Shown: positions 32,527 to 34,767 of the stretch, one piece after another | Numbering within the stretch: the stretch's first letter is position 1 | Layout: the number at the start of each line of letters is the position of its first letter | Assembly (NCBI GenBank): GCA_944323035.1 | Contig: CALUQY010000019.1 | Coordinates: 1-34,767 of the forward strand | Direction: 5' to 3' | Length of the DNA stretch: 34,767 nt | Source of the DNA: Candidatus Gastranaerophilales bacterium | GTDB lineage: Bacteria > Cyanobacteriota > Vampirovibrionia > Gastranaerophilales > Gastranaerophilaceae | Made by a program: the position numbers and the translations under genes | Notes under the pieces: model-generated | What the model saw: only the letters and a program-made list of their open reading frames with translations | What the model was told of the DNA's origin: nothing | The model's database searches: none

Positions 32527-32663
32527 TATGAACAAATTAATGCAATTACGACGTAGAATATTTTCAAACGAAATGGCTTGCAAAAGTTAGCGATTGAAAA
32601 CATTCTGTCTGAAATTATATTTAAGCAAGACCATTTCACAAATGAAGGTCTTGCTTATTTTTT
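32527..32663 (+). ncRNA. Candidate small RNA (or leaderless 20-residue peptide message)
   Basis: A self-contained unit of about 137 bases lies between a good promoter and a strong terminator, in a 500-base gap without a normal gene. AGAATATTTTCA (about 32554-32565) can pair with TGAAAACATTCT (about 32595-32606) with one mismatch, giving a central stem. An ATG at 32528, at the predicted transcript start, opens a 20-codon frame (MNKLMQLRRRIFSNEMACKS, ends 32590). Either the RNA or the peptide, or both, could be the product. I recognise no known RNA family. Confidence 0.5.
32623..32663 (+). terminator. Rho-independent terminator of the small transcript
   Basis: AAGCAAGACC and GGTCTTGCTT form ten pairs, with an inner ATTT/AAAT stem, followed by ATTTTTT. 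Confidence 0.85.
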
Positions 32664-32740
32664 ATGTTAAAAATCGTTAATAAACACCGAAATTTTAGCA
32701 ATTTAAATTTTGACCGCACTTAAAAAGAAAGAAGGTAAAA

Positions 32741-32842
32741 ATGTGTAATAAAGAACGACGAAACAATTCAATCAAAGACATCAATTCCGTAAAAGCGAAT
32801 GCCCCTCGTGTGAGATTGATGAACTTAATCTGGGGTTTGTAG
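32741..32842 (+). CDS. Small ORF of 33 codons, possible leader peptide
   Basis: AGAAGG lies six bases before the ATG. The product is MCNKERRNNSIKDINSV followed by KANAPRVRLMNLIWGL: basic at first, hydrophobic at its end. It stops 46 bases before the 32889 gene. Part of its coding sequence pairs perfectly with bases just after its stop (see the inverted repeat), which is how translated attenuator leaders are built. It could also be a chance ORF; conservation is untested. Confidence 0.4.
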   Translation: MCNKERRNNSIKDINSVKANAPRVRLMNLIWGL

Positions 32843-32874
32843 TACTCTGATTGAATTGCAGCCGGACAAGGCTG
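32764..32874 (+). promoter_or_regulatory. Possible attenuator: competing stems around the small ORF
   Basis: CAATTCAATCA (32764-32774) and TGATTGAATTG (32848-32858) are perfect complements. CATCAAT (32779-32785) and ATTGATG (32815-32821) pair inside them. CAGCC/GGCTG (32859-32874) makes a hairpin directly before the AAGGA ribosome binding site of the 32889 gene. A ribosome on the small ORF would open the first two. Confidence 0.4.
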
Positions 32875-32888
32875 TGTAAGGACAAAAA

Positions 32889-34292
32889 ATGATACCCGTA
32901 ATAACAGCAAGTAAAATATATTCCGTATTAGGAAATAATAATTCTTTAGTGCCGCTCGCAATAAAAGATGTGGCAAACAGTGCCGGAGTAACGGCAGGTT
33001 CTTATGTTACAGGCAACGAAGCCGAGGGAGAAGACAGATTTATAGATGAATTCGGAACACAGGCCATCTGGCTTTTCGGGATTCCGGTCTATAAAAAACT
33101 TATGGATTTAGCACTGTTCAAAACAATGGGCTACGACCATAAAATTGATGTGAGAGTGCTTAAAAATAAAGATATCTTTGAAAAAGCAAAAGAATTTGCT
33201 TATAACGACAAAATTAAATCTGCATTTGATAAAGTCGGAAAAAATCAAAAAACATTCAAAGGGCTTACCTTTGCTAAATTTGCGCTGTCAACGCTTCTGA
33301 CAATCGGCACCTACGGCGCGCTTACACACTATAGACACAAACACACAGAAGAAAACATCAGAAAATCTATTTTAGCAGAACATAATGCTAAAAAAGCACA
33401 ACAAACAAATAAAACTGCTATCAATACCTTCACACCTGTGATTGAAAAACCACAGGCATTTAAAAATGTTTCCGTTGACAAAAAAGAAGATGAAAAAGCT
33501 AAAGACAGAGAACAAATTCCATTCAAAGGTGTACTCTCGGAATTTATGTTCAGCCCTGTAAAAAATCTTATGATTCTCGACGGGGCAATCACAATCGAAA
33601 GATTTGCAACTTCAAGAAGCCTGCAAGACTTTTTAGGTTATGCGGTCAAAGAAGGAAGCATCTGGATGTTTATGTATTTTGCCGGCGCAAAAATTGAAAA
33701 ATATCTTGAAAAAAAATCCGAAACAAAACATAAAAAATCCATTGATCTTGATGCAAGAGTAATCGAAAGCGATGAGCTTAGAAAAGCGTTCCACGACAAC
33801 TCTCTGAAAAAGAGCATAGACGCCTTCGCTAACTGTAAAACAGACGTTGAAATCTATGAGTTCATCAACAAAAACCCTGATAACTTCATCGTCCAAATGG
33901 CTAAAAAGTCAGAAATCGTAAAAACCAAAGCCGCGAACGAAAACTTCTTTATCAAAATCGCAAGAAGAACAGGTATGATACCGCTACTTCAAGAAGCAGA
34001 TAAAGTAGACACCCGAGCATATATTGATATTGAAGAGTTTAAAGGTGTGGCGAAAAAGCTTGAAAAACTTCATACCCAGTATGAAAATTCCGGCGAAACC
34101 CTTGATGTATTCCTTAAAGGCGTCAAGAAATTAAAACGGGCGTCTGTTCTGAAAAATATCGGCTCCTGCATAATGGCGCTCGGTGTTATAACACCTGCAA
34201 TTATGGTAGGTTTGAGATACCTGAGAGAAGATAAAGAATTTCAGGTTCGGGACAGAATAGAAAAAGAAATGAAGCTTAGAGGTGAAATATAA
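32889..34292 (+). CDS. Lineage-specific membrane protein, function unknown
   Basis: This is a 467-residue protein with AAGGA before the ATG. It opens MIPVITASKIYSVLGNN. Hydrophobic segments lie at about 55-70 (FGTQAIWLFGIPVY), 133-150 (LSTLLTIGTYGAL), 225-265 (NLMILDGAITI and GSIWMFMYFAGA) and near the C-terminus (SCIMALGVITPAIMVGLRYL). Long lysine-rich helical regions lie between. There is no signal peptide and no motif I recognise. It ends in a hairpin terminator. Size and composition resemble the other unknown membrane proteins of this window. Confidence 0.75.
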   Translation: MIPVITASKIYSVLGNNNSLVPLAIKDVANSAGVTAGSYVTGNEAEGEDRFIDEFGTQAIWLFGIPVYKKLMDLALFKTMGYDHKIDVRVLKNKDIFEKAKEFAYNDKIKSAFDKVGKNQKTFKGLTFAKFALSTLLTIGTYGALTHYRHKHTEENIRKSILAEHNAKKAQQTNKTAINTFTPVIEKPQAFKNVSVDKKEDEKAKDREQIPFKGVLSEFMFSPVKNLMILDGAITIERFATSRSLQDFLGYAVKEGSIWMFMYFAGAKIEKYLEKKSETKHKKSIDLDARVIESDELRKAFHDNSLKKSIDAFANCKTDVEIYEFINKNPDNFIVQMAKKSEIVKTKAANENFFIKIARRTGMIPLLQEADKVDTRAYIDIEEFKGVAKKLEKLHTQYENSGETLDVFLKGVKKLKRASVLKNIGSCIMALGVITPAIMVGLRYLREDKEFQVRDRIEKEMKLRGEI

Positions 34293-34318
34293 TGCGCGGC
34301 GGGCATCCGCCGCGCATT
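34291..34318 (+). terminator. Perfect 12-bp hairpin at the stop codon of the 32889 gene
   Basis: AATGCGCGGCGG, GCAT, CCGCCGCGCATT. It starts within the TAA stop. The T-run is weak (ACTCTTGAC). The next promoter begins five bases on. Confidence 0.65.
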
Positions 34319-34322
34319 ACTC

Positions 34323-34351
34323 TTGACAAAAATCCGAACATAAGTCATAAT
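34323..34351 (+). promoter_or_regulatory. Promoter of prepilin leader copy 4
   Basis: TTGACA, 17 bases, CATAAT: the same -10 and near-identical -35 as the other three leader copies. Confidence 0.75.
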
Positions 34352-34554
34352 TAAAAAGGCAATAAGGCAATAAGTGAATAAGGCAATAAGTCATTATGGT
34401 CAAAAGTCCTATTGCCCTAATGCCTTAATGACCTATTGCCTTATACAAGTAGGTTGGGCTTGCCAGCCCAACGCAACAAAAAGAATGTTCCGGCGTTTTT
34501 GCCGGTAGCATAATTAGACCCGGGAGATAGCCCGGAGAAAGGATAGAAAAACTT
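34352..34554 (+). repeat. Prepilin-cassette leader, copy 4 (GGCAATAA variant)
   Basis: Four forward octamers of the GGCAATAA type (34358-34389), a 19-base centre, then four opposing octamers of the TATTGCC type (34409-34440) can fold into one long stem. The centre GTCATTATGGTCAAAAG matches the first core of copies 1 and 2; the GTTAAT arrays and second core are absent. The GTTGGGCT/AGCCCAAC hairpin (34453-34472) is kept. A GAGAAAGGATAGAAAA ribosome binding site follows. Confidence 0.8.
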
Positions 34555-34767
34555 ATGAAAAATTTAGAAGCTGAAAACCCTTGTACTATGGGCATTCTGG
34601 TCAGGGGGGGGGGGGCAAGCCGAGCTGAGCCGGTTCCATAATGGGCTGGTCGGCTTACGGTCAGCGTTTACAATGGCCGAAATTTTGCTTTCCCTCACGA
34701 TTATCGGTGTGGTTGCGGCGATAACCTTGCCAAGCCTTACCGGCAACATCAACGAACGAACTTGGAA
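34555..34767 (+). CDS. Prepilin-like gene, 5' part, poly-G phase-variable, OFF in this sequence
   Basis: The ATG at 34555 reads MKNLEAENPCTMGILVRGGG, then ASRAEPVP and a stop (34639-34641). In another frame, from 34616, the sequence reads QAELSRFHNGLVGLRSA then FTMAEILLSLTIIGV and continues past the window edge through LPSLTGNINERTW. The two frames meet at the 12-G run; 11 or 14 G would join them into one prepilin with a leader of about 40 residues. FHNGLVG-RSA and the helix are almost identical to those of the 14022-15077 gene. The gene continues beyond the window. Confidence 0.8.
34604..34615 (+). repeat. Homopolymer tract, 12 G
   Basis: Twelve consecutive G, 49 bases after the ATG at 34555. 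It occupies the same place in the cassette as the 13-G run at 15189-15201, between the start codon and the prepilin cleavage site. Confidence 0.9.

Noticed and set aside
34358-34440. CRISPR array
   Set aside because: The repeats are 8 bases long, contiguous without spacers and switch orientation; there are no cas genes.

Overview
The window is a chromosomal segment of an AT-rich bacterium. The gut Melainabacteria/Vampirovibrionia lineage (Candidatus Gastranaerophilales) is the best guess. That is an inference from the style of the prepilin-like proteins (AFTMAEILLSLTIIGV start), a cyanobacterial-looking S1 protein, a CHASE2 cyclase and several glycine-zipper proteins that match no family I can name. 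No rRNA, tRNA, transposase, integrase or CRISPR array was seen.

Layout. 1-345: start of a gene running off the left edge (minus strand), its long leader, and a terminator. 346-3642: membrane protein, mtaB, a small XRE regulator and a HAD phosphatase. 3643-4251: no intact gene; a repeat, a prepilin remnant and a second copy of the leader. 4252-5608: two tandem PlsC-type acyltransferases. 5903-11393: phosphohexomutase, AI-2E-type permease, radical SAM protein, DedA/VTT protein. 11511-13131: secreted TPR protein and a TPR-like partner. 13241-15465: small membrane protein, then a large prepilin-like gene with a poly-G tract in its 5' part and a third copy of the leader. 15466-19133 (minus): obgE, glyA, wecA/tagO-like gene. 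19174-21703: tsaD, rpsA, second XRE regulator. 21901-23400: membrane-anchored LysM protein. 23556-26093: Stealth phosphotransferase, CsaB pyruvyltransferase, KDPG/KHG aldolase. 26150-30636: CHASE2 adenylate cyclase and recG. 30664-34292: two large proteins of unknown function around a 500-base region holding a probable small RNA and a small-ORF leader. 34323-34767: a fourth leader copy and the start of another prepilin-like gene with its own poly-G tract.

The most interesting theme is the prepilin cassette. A promoter (TTGACW, 17-18 bases, CATAAT), a leader of about 200 bases built from 8-base repeat arrays in opposing orientation, a ribosome binding site, an ATG, a run of 12-13 G and then a conserved prepilin N-terminus occur in the same order at 15463-14022 and 34323-34767. 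A remnant lies at 4179-3794, and the leader plus start codon recur at 268-1. In both cassettes with a G-run, the run puts the ATG out of frame with the prepilin; losing one G, or gaining two, restores the frame. This is the architecture of a phase-variable surface or secreted pseudopilin family.

Other themes are: two dispersed repeat families (about 120-155 bases and about 38 bases) that lie at gene starts and add false N-terminal extensions to ORFs; several genes whose -10 box lies 6-7 bases from the start codon and so look leaderless (including mtaB and tsaD, which act on the same tRNA base); and surface-carbohydrate genes (wecA/tagO-like, Stealth, csaB) spread over the window.
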